Assembly (NCBI GenBank): GCA_008931825.1
Contig: QXVZ01021776.1
Coordinates: 1-25,891, forward strand
Reading direction: 5' to 3'
Source: Phallusia fumigata
Taxonomy: Eukaryota; Chordata; Ascidiacea; Phlebobranchia; Ascidiidae
DNA length: 25,891 nt
Numbering within the stretch: position 1 is the first letter of the stretch; each line of letters begins with the position of its first letter. Shown one piece after another: positions 1 to 11,900 of the stretch. The position numbers and the translations under genes were made by a program. Under the pieces are notes generated by a model. The model saw nothing but the letters and a program-made list of their open reading frames with translations, was not told the DNA's origin and made no database searches.

Positions 1-1166
1 TACAGCGTTGTAAACAGAGTCTCCAAACTCGAGTCACAAATCATTTAGGATCATCCACACAACGAGTTCATGTAAAATCTGAGTTTTTATTGCTTTATTG
101 CGACTCGAGTAAAGTAAAGTCTACCTACTGACAGAAATCTAGTAACTTACGACTAACGATATTTTGATTAAAACCCGTTATTTAGTATTGATCTAAGAAC
201 ACAGAATATAGATTGTGTAATTGTTGTGGTATTTGTGAATACGACAAACAAGTTATGGTAAAAATACGTCGATGTTACGAAGTTCAGTTGTCCAAAGACA
301 CACGATTTCCATATGCAAGTGGCCCTCCTTGGGACATTAAAAAAAATCAAACACATCAAGACAGCGTACATGTGAAGTCGAACCTTCGGAATTAAAACAC
401 ATATTCTTGCTGGAGAACTACTGACATTTATTGACCCTGTTTGTTAGTCGCTATGTTTTGATGTTTACGAACTTACCATGCCAAACAAAGTATTAGAGTT
501 CGATTTCTCACTGCAGCTACGCGAAACAAATCCAAGTAAGTAAAATGTTTTTTATCATGTTTCTCTTCGTTTTTACCACTTTCATCCAAGAGTTTCTTAA
601 AGCACAAAAACAAAAGAAATGCATATATTTAGCAGAAATACAAACAAAAACTGTCGGCGCCAAAGTATTATCAGCCAAATATATCCTTTATTTGTTGGTA
701 TATTACGATAACTGGCCAGGATGCAGCCTGCATATGGTATCCCTTCGACCCTTAGTGAAAGCAGGTAACCTTGTTTAAAGGAATTGTTTTGCTAATTTCC
801 TTGTTTTGAGAATCATAACTTTAAAAAACCGCAATTTTACATGAAATTTAAACTTTCTCAAACTATTTTTCAACCAATAGGTCAAGAGTAAGTCGTTTTA
901 GACTGTCACGTAACGATACATGTATTGAATGATGACAAGCTGATCAAAGTTTTGGAATAAACCATAGAAAAACCATGACAACTTAACATTAACAACCAGA
1001 ACAACATGAAGTTAGAGACTAAAACAATAACTTTTTAGCGGTAATTTTTAAAACAAACATCAAATTCTTTGGCAAGTGGATTTGGATACAACAGATTAAG
1101 TTTCAAGTCGATTACTAGATGTTTGTTTATTAAGTAATGATCAACTTTAAGGTCCAGCAATGTTAC
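1..1166. other. No recognisable gene; expected site of the SLC22 downstream intron
   Basis: This stretch lies downstream of SLC22 exon 7 on the minus strand. I searched it for the TM7-12 half (WF..S..YYGL, DR.GRR, late MFS motifs) and found none. The open frames at 168-371, 213-395 and 545-778 are AT-rich and resemble no family. It is most likely intron 7, with the remaining exons beyond the left edge. Confidence 0.5.
27..110. repeat. Short imperfect inverted repeat around CTCGAG
   Basis: ACTCGAGTCACAA at 27-39 is the inverted counterpart of 98-110 with one mismatch, around a 58-nt loop. It may be a small hairpin or the remnant of a mobile element. No target-site duplication is visible. Confidence 0.3.
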
Positions 1167-4105
1167 CGTTAAACTGTCGTCCGTAATAGGTTTTCCATTG
1201 ACTTTTGCAATATGCTTTATTAAGCGAGCCGCTTCATCTTTATTTTCTTGTCTTAACAACCAACGGGGCGATTCTGGAAACAGCCTGAAAAAAGAACAAA
1301 GAGGATTGACTACGAGAATCGATGCAGCACAAATGAAGCTTACCAATACGTTGGAATGTAAAAAAGTCCGAGAAGTCCAAAAGCTTTCATAAACCAGCGC
1401 CAACCGGGGAGAAGAAATGCAAAAGGTGGGAGAATCATATAACCTAACGCGTAGGCCAAATTTGTTGCCGAAGTAAGAAATGCCCGGTGATCAGGTCCAG
1501 TTATTTCCGTAGCTGAAAAGTAAGATTACATGTTAATCAATGTTTCAAACCCCAAAAAACAAAAAAGAAATTATAAAACAGCAAAAATAATAGATGTAAC
1601 ACAAAGATAATTGTTTGTCATTGCGTTTTCATGGCCACTTTTCTAATCCTAAAATGTATGGGTTGTATATGCATACAAGATAATTAGGTCGCTTAATATT
1701 GTTATGTGCTATGTTGCTCACACCGACTTTGGGTATGGCAGGTAAGCTTATGAGTGTTCGTAGCTATGACCTAGCAACGATTAAACAATCAAGCCAAAAC
1801 CTCTGGGGTTTGTAAGTTTCAACACCAAGAAGTAACCCGGCCTTCCAAGGAACCGATGACTTCCGTTTTGCTGACGTTAAAATACTGGAATAATTTGTAA
1901 CTAAGCCATCATAACTGTCCAGTCCTACATAAAAATTCGATTGAAATGGCCCACTAAAGCGCCGTTAAAATACAGTATATGATTTCCATGCCTTTCTTGA
2001 AGGTCAACGATAGCTCGTTCCTACCTAAAAGAACAGCAACTTGGTAATTCCACAGACCCGAAACTCCCACGATAAACATCATTGCACCGTACATTAGGAT
2101 ATTAACAGAAAACCCTGTCGCAAAAATGCTGATGAATTGTGCGAAAGTTCCCCATAGAAATAACGGTCTTCGTCCGAATCTGCGAAACACCGCCTTGCGT
2201 TGGGAAAAAATAATGAAGAGTGTGCATTTACGCAGAATACAGAACAACTTTGATTTGACTTTAAGGTATACCTTTAACATGTGTGTATATTTATCGCCAC
2301 AGACAATACATTTAGTAAACAAATGAATTAGTTTGTTTTACAAACATCATATTTATGATTGGTTGAAACGCGTTATGTTATTTCAATAGAACGAGTAAGT
2401 TTGCANTGCGAAACACCGCCTTGCGTTGGGAAAAAAATAATGAAGAGTGTGCATTTGCGCCGAATACCGAACGATTTTGCAAAGTGCATGAACTGGTTTA
2501 GGAACTTTGCTTTGACTTTAAGGTATATCTTTAACGCGTGTGTATATTTATCGCCACAAACAATACATTTTGTAAACAAATGAATTAGTTTGTTTTACAA
2601 ACATCATATTTATGATTGGTTAAAACGCGTTATGTTATTTCATTAAAACGAGTTAGTTTGCAACATCGCGTTAAATGATACAGTAGCTATACGCGGTATG
2701 CACCCATTTTTGATCAGCCTAAACTGCTTACCTGTCGGATAAAATGCCAGAAGAAATTGATCCGAAAAGAATTCCAAAAAGATACACACTTGTAATGACG
2801 GGTTTTATCCAAGCCTTGTCACACACCAGTTCCCACTGCAAAAGTTTGAGAAAACGCTTGCTAACGTAAAGTGGTTCTACAAAGCAGCGTAATATTAGAT
2901 ATTACCACAAAGCAGCATATTTGTTAAAATGTTCCATTTCGTTTTTATCTGTGTAATAATCCAAAGTTGCCAACTTTGTTAAGCTACAATAAAGGACTTA
3001 AAAACTTGATTGATATTTTATCATGTCTCGAAAACATACTTCAATTTATATTTCGATCTGATGATGATATAAAAAGATGGCACTCTTTTACAAGTTTTCT
3101 CACATAGATTTCTTTCATAACAAATTAAGGCTCGATTTTGTGAAGAGCCCATCATTACCTTGTTGTATAACATGCTAAATTTGTTTTGGTCTTTGAGAGT
3201 GGAGTCTCAGTTCAGAAATTTAGTCAAAACGATTTTAAAGTAAGGGACAAATAGTGTTATTTCAGATCTCAATAAAGGACAAGGACAAATAGAGTTGGAT
3301 AAAGGATTTTGAAATAAACGACGGTTGGCAACCCTAAATAATCCCCAACAAACTTCTTAAACTCGAGCACAGTTTGGATACCCGCATTTCTGCTTCCTAG
3401 AACTGGTAACCGAAAAATATAGAGGATTTTTGGTCAAACTAAAGTTTAATGTTGGTTCTCGTGACATTGTTAGTTCAAAAACATGTTTAAACAGACAGCG
3501 GAAAAGCTAACTAAACTATAGTAAAAACGTACCTCCGTTACTACCGTACTTTTGTCTGTTTCAAACACCCATTTCTGATTACACGATATGGTGTCAAAAT
3601 CCTTGACTGTTCGGTTTGTCAAATAACTTTATGAAAAACAAAAAGAACTTAAGTTATGAATACCGATACTAATTTTTAATGTTTTAGGCCTTTTTGGTTA
3701 AAACTATGAAAAGATTTAATTCCGATGTGATGTTAGATTTCACACGTACTGTAATGAAAACTACTGTAAAAATACCTCGTGCAGGAATTAAGAAAGTTTC
3801 GTTTACTCTCGACTCCTGCAATGTGCATGGATCCATTTGAGTTTGACAACGAGTTGTTCTGAAATGCGATGCAAAGTATTAACTTTGATTTTGCAACAAT
3901 TTATTTAAATCGTTTTTACCTTAAAATCATGGTTTAGCGAGTCATTGCAAAAGTAAGGTGGGGTGTCTTGGGTGAAGACAGGCATCATAGTTGATATTCC
4001 GTTAGGTACAGTGCAGATAATTAAGAGAGCACATATTCGCCGTTGATACGTGCCATACGAGTCCAGGACCAACTCATGCTCTTGGTTCGTTGCTTTGTTA
4101 TCCAT
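1167..4105 (-). CDS. SLC22-family organic ion transporter, 5' seven exons (partial)
   Basis: Membrane transporter of the major facilitator superfamily, SLC22 (OCT/OAT/OCTN) type, expected at the plasma membrane; the substrate cannot be read from sequence. Exons on the minus strand, in coding order: 4105-3920, 3858-3776, 3626-3533, 2835-2732, 2179-2025, 1512-1344, 1284-1167. All joins keep phase and give about 303 residues of a family usually near 550. Hallmarks: TM1 with PNG (VPNGIS), an extracellular loop with cysteines ending in KWVFETDKSTVVTEWELVCD, the MFS loop 2-3 motif GILSDRFGRRP, ATEITGPDHR before TM5-6, and the SLC22 signature PESPRWLL. The ATG at 4105 has an in-frame TAG three codons upstream. 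The end of exon 7 is uncertain: I placed it at a GTAACA donor, but the frame stays open to about 1038. TM7-12 are not in the window. Family is sure; subfamily is not. Confidence 0.9.
2181..2662. repeat. Tandem near-duplicate copies joined by a single N (SLC22 intron 4)
   Basis: Copy 1 is 2181-2405 and copy 2 is 2407-2662, with N at 2406 between them. They share start and end blocks (TGCGAAACACCGCC to TTTGCA) and differ by scattered substitutions and an insertion of about 30 nt in copy 2. Copy 1 begins at the splice acceptor of exon 5; copy 2 lacks exon 5 and lies wholly in intron 4. The pattern fits two alleles laid end to end by the assembler. A real local duplication is the alternative. Confidence 0.85.
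2963..3336. mobile_element. Non-autonomous hAT-like MITE in SLC22 intron 3
   Basis: Inverted termini centred on GTTGCCAAC (2966-2974) and GTTGGCAAC (3324-3332) are flanked by an exact 8-bp direct repeat AATAATCC (2955-2962 and 3337-3344). An 8-bp target duplication and termini of the type TAGGGTTGCCAAC are hAT features. The element is about 374 bp and has no transposase frame. Internal motifs AATAAAGGAC occur near both ends in the same orientation. The left end differs from the right (AAAG against TAGGG), so it is old or degenerate. Confidence 0.6.
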
Positions 4106-4900
4106 GACGAACTAAACTTATGCCATTTTCGTTTATGTAAGAGATTCAACAAACAGAAAAGTAATGTAAAAATTTCAAACAACAAAGCCAAGCACAACAC
4201 TTGATATCCACTGACTTTTAGTTCTAAGCACTGCTGACGATGCTAAATCTTGGAGGCGTCGCCATCCTTAAGCGCGTGCAGACAATATTCTCATCACCAT
4301 TGCAAAGTGAGTTTTTAGGCAAAACACCTAACAAACTTTTCAGGCAATCTTTTTTCTGAGGCTAATCCTTATAAACCTACGCCCGTAATACTGATAACAA
4401 TCAACGGTTTTATCGCCAGCTCTAGCACGGAATTAAAGCACAAAGCAGGTTCTCATAAACCGTTCACATGTAAACTACCAGCATTCACATCCTTATACCA
4501 TCGCAAAAACACGGGAAAAAATCATTATCATTGTTTAAAAGAAAAAATATTGCTAGAATAGCTGTTGTCAGAACTAGGTAAAACGACGATCTAGACGGAA
4601 CATTTCGATCTTTCAAACAGTTTAAGTTTCTTGCCTGCGATTAGTTGCGTCCAGTTATTGTTCTGCCCGCGGGCTAGAGCTGATTAAAAAAAAAGGTTGT
4701 TTTTGTCACCCAGTATGTAACGTCCGTTGAACGAGCCCCGGTTGGAGACGAATAGACACTAAAGGACACGGTTTCTACACATTAGGCAATGTGTCAAACA
4801 AATACACTACACACGTAGTAAATTACAGCATAAGGCTCACCAACTATTTGGGAACCGGGAAATCTAAACGAAACAAGCGACATCAAGGACAATACGCCAC

Positions 4901-4914
4901 TATGACGTCACACA
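4901..4914. promoter_or_regulatory. CRE-like palindrome TGACGTCA
   Basis: TATGACGTCACACA contains the full CREB/ATF palindrome and lies about 800 bp upstream of the SLC22 start codon. The same 14-mer recurs at 15701-15714 in VPS13D intron 19, followed closely by a second TGACGTAA half-variant. Binding is an inference from the motif only. Confidence 0.3.
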
Positions 4915-6775
4915 CACACAATGCTTACCGATAACTTTGGGCGATAGAAGATTCACTACTCCACGCTTCACGTGTGTACAAATACAAGAGAGACACTGTG
5001 AGTACAATAACAGCGTCAACACCGTGTGTAAACTTAATCACACAGACAAGGGCAGCTATATATTGTTCAGCAAACTGACTTCTTAGTTATCGCAGTTAAC
5101 TTTGCCAAAGTTACAATTTACACATTTCGGTTATTTGGTACTTCAGTCGTTACACACATATGTACAAAGACTCATCAGAAAATGCTCGCTCACAACACAA
5201 AAACCTTTTGCAAATGAAAAATGACGTAGCACTGTGCTCCACAGCAGTCAGACACAAAAGGGCCAGAACCCCGTTGCGATTGCACCATACATTAGTGTAG
5301 AGAAAAAAATGTGCATTCATAGAAATTAGCAATTACTGGCAAACACGATGTAACAGTATACTTTTAAAACGTTCAGTATAAGATGTCAGGAAGTAATATG
5401 GATGTCGATGCATGCCGAAAAACTAAATTTTCCAGCAACCTTATCTTTTAGCATACGGCTACGATCGAGAATAACCTTGATTAGCCGTTTCCGGAGACAC
5501 ATATTTATAGACTTAAAGAGTCAAGCAGGCAAAATATATGTAAAGGAAGGCGTATTTTGGCATTAGCAAAGTAAACCGAAACGTTCGGCAATATTGTGCC
5601 ATTAGCTTCCATCAATTTGGATGGCCCCGTTTTAATCGTTACTTAAACGTCCTCGTTTAAAGTCTTAGCAATTAGCCAATGCCTCTAGTCCTCTACCAAA
5701 ACTGGAGCAAATTTTATTTTGAAAAAAAAAACATTTAACCACTACACTTGCAATCTCTGCAAACCGTGTGGTAGGAATTTTATTTTTCGTATTTAGTGGT
5801 AAGATTAAACTTTCTTCGTCTTCAAGACGCCTTTTGGGTCCAGGAAAAATATCCCAGTAACTCCGTCTCCTTAAAGGACATGGCATGGCTGGCTTTGATT
5901 GAAATTTGTCGAGAAAATCTTTGAAATTTGTTTCAATCAGGAAAAGGTGGCAGTTGCTACTCATGTCTTTATTACACATATCATTTCCATTGAATAAGAA
6001 TTTTGGCTCAAAAACAACTTAAAAAGTACCATGGTTACGACTTTGTGGCAAATCAACACTTACATTTATTTGTCACAAACAAACAACTTTTTTTGAAAAC
6101 TTTTTATCGAATGAGACAAACGTCTTTACTCTAAAGGGAAACCACCTAAACCTAGATTGAAGGTGATAAAAAAACGCAGTTTAAGATTTCGGCAAACTTT
6201 TGCAAGCAGTTTTATGGTAACATATTTCAGACATCAGGCTAAATAGAAAACAGAAGTGAATATGCACGGTTTAAGTTAAAAATATGAAGAATAAAACTTA
6301 ACTATAAACCTATGTCATTGGCTTTAAAACTCACTTGACCTAATCTGCAAGCTTTTCAACAGTTAATGTCACAACTCACTGGCACTGCATGCAAACTTAT
6401 AACGCATGATATCAACCTGAAACGCACCTTGTCATATCTCGAAAATTGTTAACACTAAACAGCTGACATTTTTTGCATCAAATTTTTCTGTTTTCAAATT
6501 ATTCAAACACAGTTAATAATATCGTTCTGAATTTTAAATCTCATTGCCATTGCCACTTCTCCTGTTTTGCAGGAACATTTGGAAATGGCTCATTCAATGA
6601 TATGCACATAAAGCAGTGTTCGTAACCTTTTTTTCTTGAACCGCCCAAAACAACACAAATGCATTGTAATATCAGAATTAAAACTTGTTGCTCGGCCTTC
6701 AAGTAGAAAGGAAGTAGGAAACATGTAACCAAATTACTTACGTTGGTCGACTGAAGTTATATATTTTTTCATTTC

Positions 6776-6825
6776 AGTGTTTTCCATCTTACTTGGCAAT
6801 TTAGTGTTTTCCATCTTACTTGGCA
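6776..6825 (+). repeat. Two exact 23-nt direct repeats
   Basis: A 23-nt unit (AGTGTTTTCC...CTTGGCA) occurs at 6776-6798 and again at 6803-6825, a 27-nt period, about 700 bp upstream of the VPS13D start. It looks like recent slippage or a short tandem duplication. No function can be assigned. Confidence 0.8.
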
Positions 6826-7509
6826 TTTTCTCTCAGTTACTGTTATCACTCATTTATTCTCCAGTGCCCCTTCATGATGGCAACTGCACGCAGAGGGGGA
6901 ATAGCACTGATGTTTAGAACCACTGACATCTTTTTAAAATATAAAGTAATACATGTAACTTTTAATTCCAGCACACATCGAATGTAAATGGGTGACTATG
7001 TCATATTGGTTATGGACATCATGATGGGTTCCAGTTTAGTAAAGATTGTGTTTTTCCTTAGTTGTGTTAGGGTCTGATGAAGCACAAATTAAGATATGGC
7101 ATTATATCAATCAATATTAATATTTAAAAATGTTTGTTACTGAACAAGTTTCCACTAAGACTTTAATTGTTACTTATCTTCCTGCTATGTTGTAAGTTTG
7201 AGGTCATGCAAGAAGACAATACATCACAAAACAGAAAAAAACCTTTGTACTGGAATGTCTTACAAACAGAGACGGTATTCAAGATATGGCTTTCTGTGCC
7301 TATTTTGCAATAATAATCCACCTACAATACTTTAGTCCACCTACAATCTAACTATGTATAGGTTAATGTGTAATGGCACTGCCACCGTAATATTTACTAC
7401 TTTTTAGAGCAAAATGATAGAAAATTGGGGCTCATATGTGCTGTATATTCACCACAAACTGATCATATATGGCTGTGTTTCGTGTTAGTCTTTTTTCAAA
7501 CCAAAAGTC

Positions 7510-8973
7510 ATGTTGGAAAGGTTTGCAGCACAAGTTCTAAATCATTACATCGGACAATATGTAGAAGATTTCAATCCTGAAAATTTATCCATTGGAATTG
7601 TCCAAGGTAAAATCATGCCCAACCTGAATGCAATTAAAACACGTTTGTGATCTAGTACTGGAACTAATAATTTTCGCTTAAACAGGTCACAAGTTGCATT
7701 TGTCTTAAAGTTAAGTTTCATGTTTCAGGTGCTGTTGAACTTGAAGGATTATCACTTCGCAAAGATGCCCTCAAGGAATTGGACTTGCCTGGTATCGATG
7801 TCAAATGGGGTTATATTGGAAAAATTACTTTGAGGATACCAAGCTACAAAAACTATAAGTTGGTTCTATCAAAAATAAGTAACACAAAAAAGTTTACCTG
7901 ACATCATAACAATACACAATATGCAGTTTTACTCTGTTGTTTTGTTGGAAATTTTAGTGTTGAATCTATAGTGATAAACACAACAACCAACCACTTGATT
8001 TATGTGCTTTACAGTGAGCCATGGGTAATTGACATAAACAAGCTATATCTGATCATCGGTCCTGCAAATCAAGAAAACAGAACTTTTAATGCTGATGCAG
8101 ACAGACTAAAAAAAGAGAAAAAGTAAGTGATTTTTGCTGATGCTAAATGATAAAACTGACTGCTTAGCCTCTTATTTGATTTAACTACATTGTTTTAGCA
8201 AACAAAGGCAACTGAGTGCACTTGAAGACAAATGGCATGCCACCCAGGGATCAAGCAAGTCCATCTATGCAATATGGCATGCATACTCATCTAGCATTGT
8301 TACAAATATTGTCGAAAATTTACAGGTTTGCTTATTATATGTAATGTAATGCGGCTTTGGATATATGTCAATGGTAATGATAAAAAACAATGTTTCTGGA
8401 AAATATCACTGGAAGGGTGTGCAATGGCAATATGTTAATTGTCACCTGTCTAGTTTTGTTAAAACTTGAGCAATTGGCACTTGCGTTGTTAAAACGAACA
8501 AATCATTACTTCAGTACAAAGTTGTAATGTCAATGTTCAGTCGGAGTAACTCCTGTTGTGATAACTCTCCTTATTTCAGGTCCGTTTGTTTGATCTTCAT
8601 GTTCGGTATGAAGATGACCTTACTCTGCCAACAACATTTGCTTGTGGAATACACATTAATGTTTTATCTGCTCAAAGCACTGATCAGAATTGGGTATGAT
8701 AGATACTACTAAAATTATATGATGGAACAAAAAAGTATTCTGAAGTTTGCTATCACAACAGTTGGCTAAAATTTACTGATATAAAATCCAACTTATTTTT
8801 TCTGGCTTTGCATGTTATTTTGTTTAAAACTGTTCTATGTTGTTAAGGTTCCAAAGACAGCAAATTTAAAGGGAGAAAGCAAGAAATGGAAGAAAATGCA
8901 GCTTTCAGATATGTCCTTTTACTGGAATACCAAGTCTGACGTATTTAACAACCTTGACCATGCTGAGATCATA
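7510..8973 (+). CDS. VPS13D: VPS13D exons 1-6: chorein N-terminal domain
   Basis: Exons 7510-7606, 7729-7858, 8015-8122, 8199-8325, 8580-8693 and 8848-8973; phases 1, 2, 2, 0, 0, 0. They encode the chorein_N cap that opens the lipid groove towards the ER: YIGQYVEDFNPENLSIGI, the GAVELEGLSLRKDALKEL block, IGKITLRIP, EPWVIDINKLYLIIGP, then a Lys-rich helix and VRLFDLHVRYEDD. These blocks are the strongest family signature. Two introns have weak signals: the exon 2 donor is GTTGGT, and the exon 6 acceptor TTGTTAAG has little pyrimidine tract. Phase and homology still force these choices. Codons here are more AT-rich than in later exons. Confidence 0.95.
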
Positions 8974-11900
8974 GTTAGTATTCACATTTGGGTCTTCCTA
9001 GTATTAACTTACTTATGTGTGCAATTGTACATGGCTAAATGATTTGTGACAGATATACATCGAGATTTAAATTATGATATATTTTGTTCATCACTATTAA
9101 AACAACAATTTTTGCATCATGGCTGTCTACATTTATCAACATGGTTCACCTCACCCTTTACACATTTGCTGCTGCATGCCAATGGTGGCCAGTTTTTGTA
9201 TGGAGGATAGTTTTTAAGCAGTACCTTTTAGTTTTGCAGGCATACTTGCCTTAAAAGCAAAACCATGTCTTATTATGTCACCAAACTAGTTCTGCACTTC
9301 TTTGGCTAAATGCGTTGAAATTTTATGGATGAAAAACCACATAAACGATGCCGTGGGTTGCACATGGTTTGTGGATGATGTGAGTTGCCAATTAATGGTG
9401 TACATCTTGTTATTTGCATGACCACAAACCTACAACATAGCAAGACCATTAAGTGTCAAATAAAGTTTAAGTTGGAACTTTTTCAGTACAGTACATTCCA
9501 TTTTTAATATGTTTGCATTTACCAGTTTTACTATTAGAAAAAACACATTTCTCTTTTTAGTCACTGATGGAAAAACAAGTAATGTGCCAAGATGAACCAC
9601 AAGCTCAAAATTACAAAACAGAACAGACCCAAACCAACCAATTCATATTACAACCTGTCAGTGGTGATGCCAAGTTCACACGGGACTGTAGTGCTTTTCC
9701 ACTACGATCTGCAGACCACCCTCGGCTAGCATTGACCTTGTCCCTCTCATCCATTCCACTTTATCTTGAAAGGACACAGTACCAGCAGATTGTAGCCCTT
9801 GCCAGTGAGATTGCGCGATGGGACAAACAAAGACAACACAGATCTGACAAACCACTGAAGGGAATAACTGAAAAGTAAGTATTTTTAATTTTTTTTACAC
9901 AATCTCATTTTGTTTGTCAATGCGCTTTCGTTTTAGTACAATAGCATTTCACAGAAGAGACCAATCAATACCAATTTTTTTGTGAGTTATATACAAGGTC
10001 CTACACAAGCTATTTATTACATGTTTACCCAATTTATTAGGCTGTACAAGTGAACCAAAAAGATTCCCATAAAAACAAGCTTTCTATGACCCAAAACTAT
10101 GTTTCACCAACAATATTGACTGTGATGTGAATGTAACTTTTTTATTGTGTTGTAAAACGAAATGATTGTTTAAGTCCTTCAGCATGGTGGAATTGGGCAA
10201 TAACATCCCATCTCAAGGTTATACGACAGAAAAGAGAAAGATGCTCCATGTCGTTCGCACTACAGAGGGCAAAACTGAATGTAAAGTATACAGCAGATTA
10301 CAAGCAACTTCTGAACACAAAATACGTACAAAAATCTCAGGTAATTTTTTTGCTTTCCAAATGATACTTGAAGTTGTAACATTGTCCTGCATTTTATGGC
10401 ACATATAACTGACATGTAGCAGCATGGTTGTTCCATGGGGCTAAATGACATTAAAATATTTGGTGGTAGCTAAGCTAATTTATCAAAGTTTGTTTTAATT
10501 TTGTTCCAGAAACAATAATGCCAACTTTCCTTACACAGAACATGGAATTAAATTCTTCAGTAAAAGCAATCGAAGCTCAGCTAACTTTTGATGAGGTTCG
10601 CATTCTACGAGATTTAGTGTACAACAAACTTGATGAGGAAACTAAAATTAAACAAGCAGCTGAAAAGGTTTGTTACAATTTGGCCAGCAAAATTTGCATT
10701 CACAATTTATGTTATCTGCCAGAAACTAAAATCCAAGAAGTCTGATGCCAAAAAGGTGAAGTCTGCGAAAAGCTCTTCATGGCGATTGGCTGGATGGCTT
10801 GGGTTTGTAAACTGTTTTTTTTCAATAAACAAGTTTGGTTTGCTTTGCATACTGGTAGTTCAGTTGTACTTTACAGTGTGTGAAATATGTTCTTGTATTT
10901 TCTACTGGTTACATTTGGATTAAAATTGTACATTAAAAAGTTTGGTCACATTAATAGCTGTAGATTTTCAAAATGTGTCATGTTAATTAGATGGGGTGCA
11001 AAGCAGAGTACCCAAGATTCAGAGCAACAAGTTTTGGAAACCGATGAAGAAAATAATGAACAAAAGCTTGCACAAACTCTGTCACAGATGACTTTGGAGG
11101 AAAGCGTCTTCGAGGATCTAAGTGAGTGACAGAAAAAATAAATTGCTCAAGATAAAACCCTTCAATAACAATACGCATACAAAAATGCATGCAACAACAA
11201 TGCAACGAGCGTTGCCCTATGCAACACACAACCCAGTGTGACCTTTGACCCGGTGACTTGCTTTGGTGACGCAACATTGTTTACATGTAAAGATGACGAA
11301 GAGTTGTATGCTGTATTCGGAGACGATCTACAAGACCAGGACACCAACGACACTTTTCTTAAAAGAGATACGGTTCTTCTTAAACTCGATTTCTCGCTGG
11401 AGAGCGGAACTTTTACGCTGCTTGACAGCGGTCAAGGGCAGGAGAAAACCGATAAAGGAATCGTTTCACTACAGTTTGACTCTGTCAACCTTTTCAGTCA
11501 GTGGAAGCCCAGGTGACAAAATATGTTATGAAATATATGAAGTACAATGTTTAATGTGTGTCGACGGTTACTGTAAGTTAAATCTAAACTTTTCTGTCGA
11601 TATGAGGATGAAGCGCTGTTACATAATAAAACACCCATTACCGTCTGAAACAAAGAAACGGCGAATGGTATAAACCTTGTAATTAGCAACAATCGAGTTA
11701 AATTTTGCAATTTAAAACGATTTGTGGTTACTGTAACAGTAAGAACAGAAGATTTTAAGGTCATCTGCCAGTCAGTTACATGATTCTGCAATTAAACCAA
11801 CTGTTTAACAAACAGTTTGTTTTTTACATCATTTAAAAAAACCTAACAGCAAGTTGTGCAATCCTTAATCTCCATTTGTTTTTGCGTTCTAACCTATTTG

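Larger units (their letters stand above)
4106..7509. other. Intergenic region between the divergent SLC22 and VPS13D genes
   Basis: About 3.4 kb separates the two start codons, so the promoters of both genes, any untranslated exons and shared enhancers should lie here. No open frame stands out. The longest, 5665-5979 on the minus strand, is 104 codons, within what chance allows at this base composition, and resembles no family. A full CRE-like palindrome and a short tandem repeat are listed separately. I see no tRNA, rRNA or large mobile element. Confidence 0.6.

Noticed and set aside
477..510. Candidate 34-nt minus-strand exon with a GTAAGT donor downstream of SLC22 exon 7
   Set aside because: In the phase left by exon 7 it begins with a stop codon and shows no SLC22 motif.
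5150..5332. 60-codon minus-strand frame rich in Cys and Phe
   Set aside because: Short, of chance length, with no signal peptide architecture or homology I can recognise.
5665..5979. 104-codon open frame on the minus strand in the intergenic region
   Set aside because: This length is expected a few times by chance at this AT content in six frames. It matches no family I know and has no convincing donor in frame.
7072..7100. CTGATGA at about 7073 as another hammerhead core
   Set aside because: No GAAA with flanking complementary stems follows within reach.
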